A DNA stretch of 6,166 nucleotides from Candidatus Poseidoniaceae archaeon (GTDB lineage: Archaea > Thermoplasmatota > Poseidoniia > Poseidoniales > Poseidoniaceae), in the NCBI GenBank assembly GCA_013329865.1, contig DUJJ01000184.1:1-6166 (forward strand), read 5' to 3'. The notes below the pieces were generated by a model. It was given only the letters and a program-made list of their open reading frames with translations, was not told the DNA's origin and made no database searches. A program made the position numbers and the translations under genes. Numbering within the stretch: position 1 is the first letter of the stretch; the number at the start of each line of letters is the position of its first letter. This document shows, piece after piece, positions 5,915 to 6,166 of this stretch.

Positions 5915-6166
5915 ATGGAGTGGTCTACTGACCCTAAAATGCTTGAAGGACGAGCATTTTACAAACTCGGGGAAAAGGTTTACGACCATCACAAAAAAGT
6001 GCTGATTATCGGTATTTTCTTGTGTTTAATGATGGGCTCACTAATCTCGATGGGTCCAAATTGGGCTGAATCTTGGGGCGAGGGTGATCTAGAGTCGGTT
6101 GAGGCTGGCGACCTGCGTGACAGTGCATTTGCCTCAGATGAAGAAGGCGTGGAAAGATTCACTTTG
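5915..6166 (+). CDS. MMPL/RND-superfamily transporter, N-terminal 84 residues
   Basis: Only the first 84 codons are present; the frame is open to the right edge. A cytoplasmic N-terminus of about 28 residues ends in basic HHKK, followed by one membrane helix (about 29-47). The outside segment that follows carries Trp50, Trp54 and GDLESVEAGDLRDSAF (57-72). This order, with a single helix near residue 30 and then an acidic segment with Glu-Ser followed by a hydrophobic position, is how MMPL-type RND exporters begin before their first large extracytoplasmic domain. Such proteins export lipids or hydrophobic compounds using the ion gradient; the substrate cannot be told here. An in-frame TAG at 5909-5911 lies just upstream, so ATG 5915 is the first possible start. 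No strong Shine-Dalgarno motif is seen, but a TATA-like element lies about 24 bases upstream. The short length visible limits certainty about the subfamily. Confidence 0.72.
   Translation, partial: MEWSTDPKMLEGRAFYKLGEKVYDHHKKVLIIGIFLCLMMGSLISMGPNWAESWGEGDLESVEAGDLRDSAFASDEEGVERFTL

Noticed and set aside
1..6166. CRISPR arrays, tRNA or rRNA genes, insertion sequences, integrases or defence genes.
   Set aside because: I searched both strands by eye and saw no regularly spaced repeats, no RNA gene signatures and no transposase or nuclease motifs; almost all sequence is explained by the seven genes.

Overview
The window looks like part of an archaeal chromosome, most plausibly a planktonic marine euryarchaeon of the Marine Group II (Candidatus Poseidoniales) type. 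The assignment is inference, since no rRNA or other phylogenetic marker is present. It rests on the gene mix (a DUF92 membrane protein, a PrsW-family protease with long extensions, an MMPL/RND exporter, an exported beta-rich protein of unknown family, and a eukaryote-like proline-catabolic dehydrogenase). It also rests on AT-rich TATA-like elements close to several starts, with only some genes showing a Shine-Dalgarno motif. Base composition is moderately AT-rich. The DNA is densely coding; the longest gap between genes is about 100 bases.

Layout. The left half is a minus-strand block, read from right to left: a PrsW-type intramembrane protease (3200-1728), a DUF92 protein (1641-883), and an exported protein that runs off the left edge (836 to <1). 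The gaps are 86 and 46 bases, so the three could be co-transcribed, although a possible promoter sits in front of the DUF92 gene. A small two-helix membrane protein (3268-3642, plus strand, TTG start with a good ribosome binding site) diverges from the protease gene and overlaps the tail of the next gene by 22 bases. Next comes a minus-strand pair, msrA (5810-5292) followed 36 bases later by a group 1 delta-1-pyrroline-5-carboxylate dehydrogenase, pruA-like (5255-3621). On the right edge an MMPL/RND transporter begins on the plus strand (5915 to >6166), divergent from msrA across 104 bases.

Functionally this is mostly housekeeping and envelope biology: repair of oxidised methionine, the final step of proline breakdown to glutamate, a membrane protease, a probable isoprenoid-phosphate kinase relative, and transport. 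I find no mobile element, CRISPR array, RNA gene, phage gene or obvious defence system. The observations most worth following are an EF-hand-like DxDxDG loop between the first two membrane helices of the PrsW protein, its uncharacterised polar insert before the last catalytic helix, and the small membrane protein encoded back to back with it.
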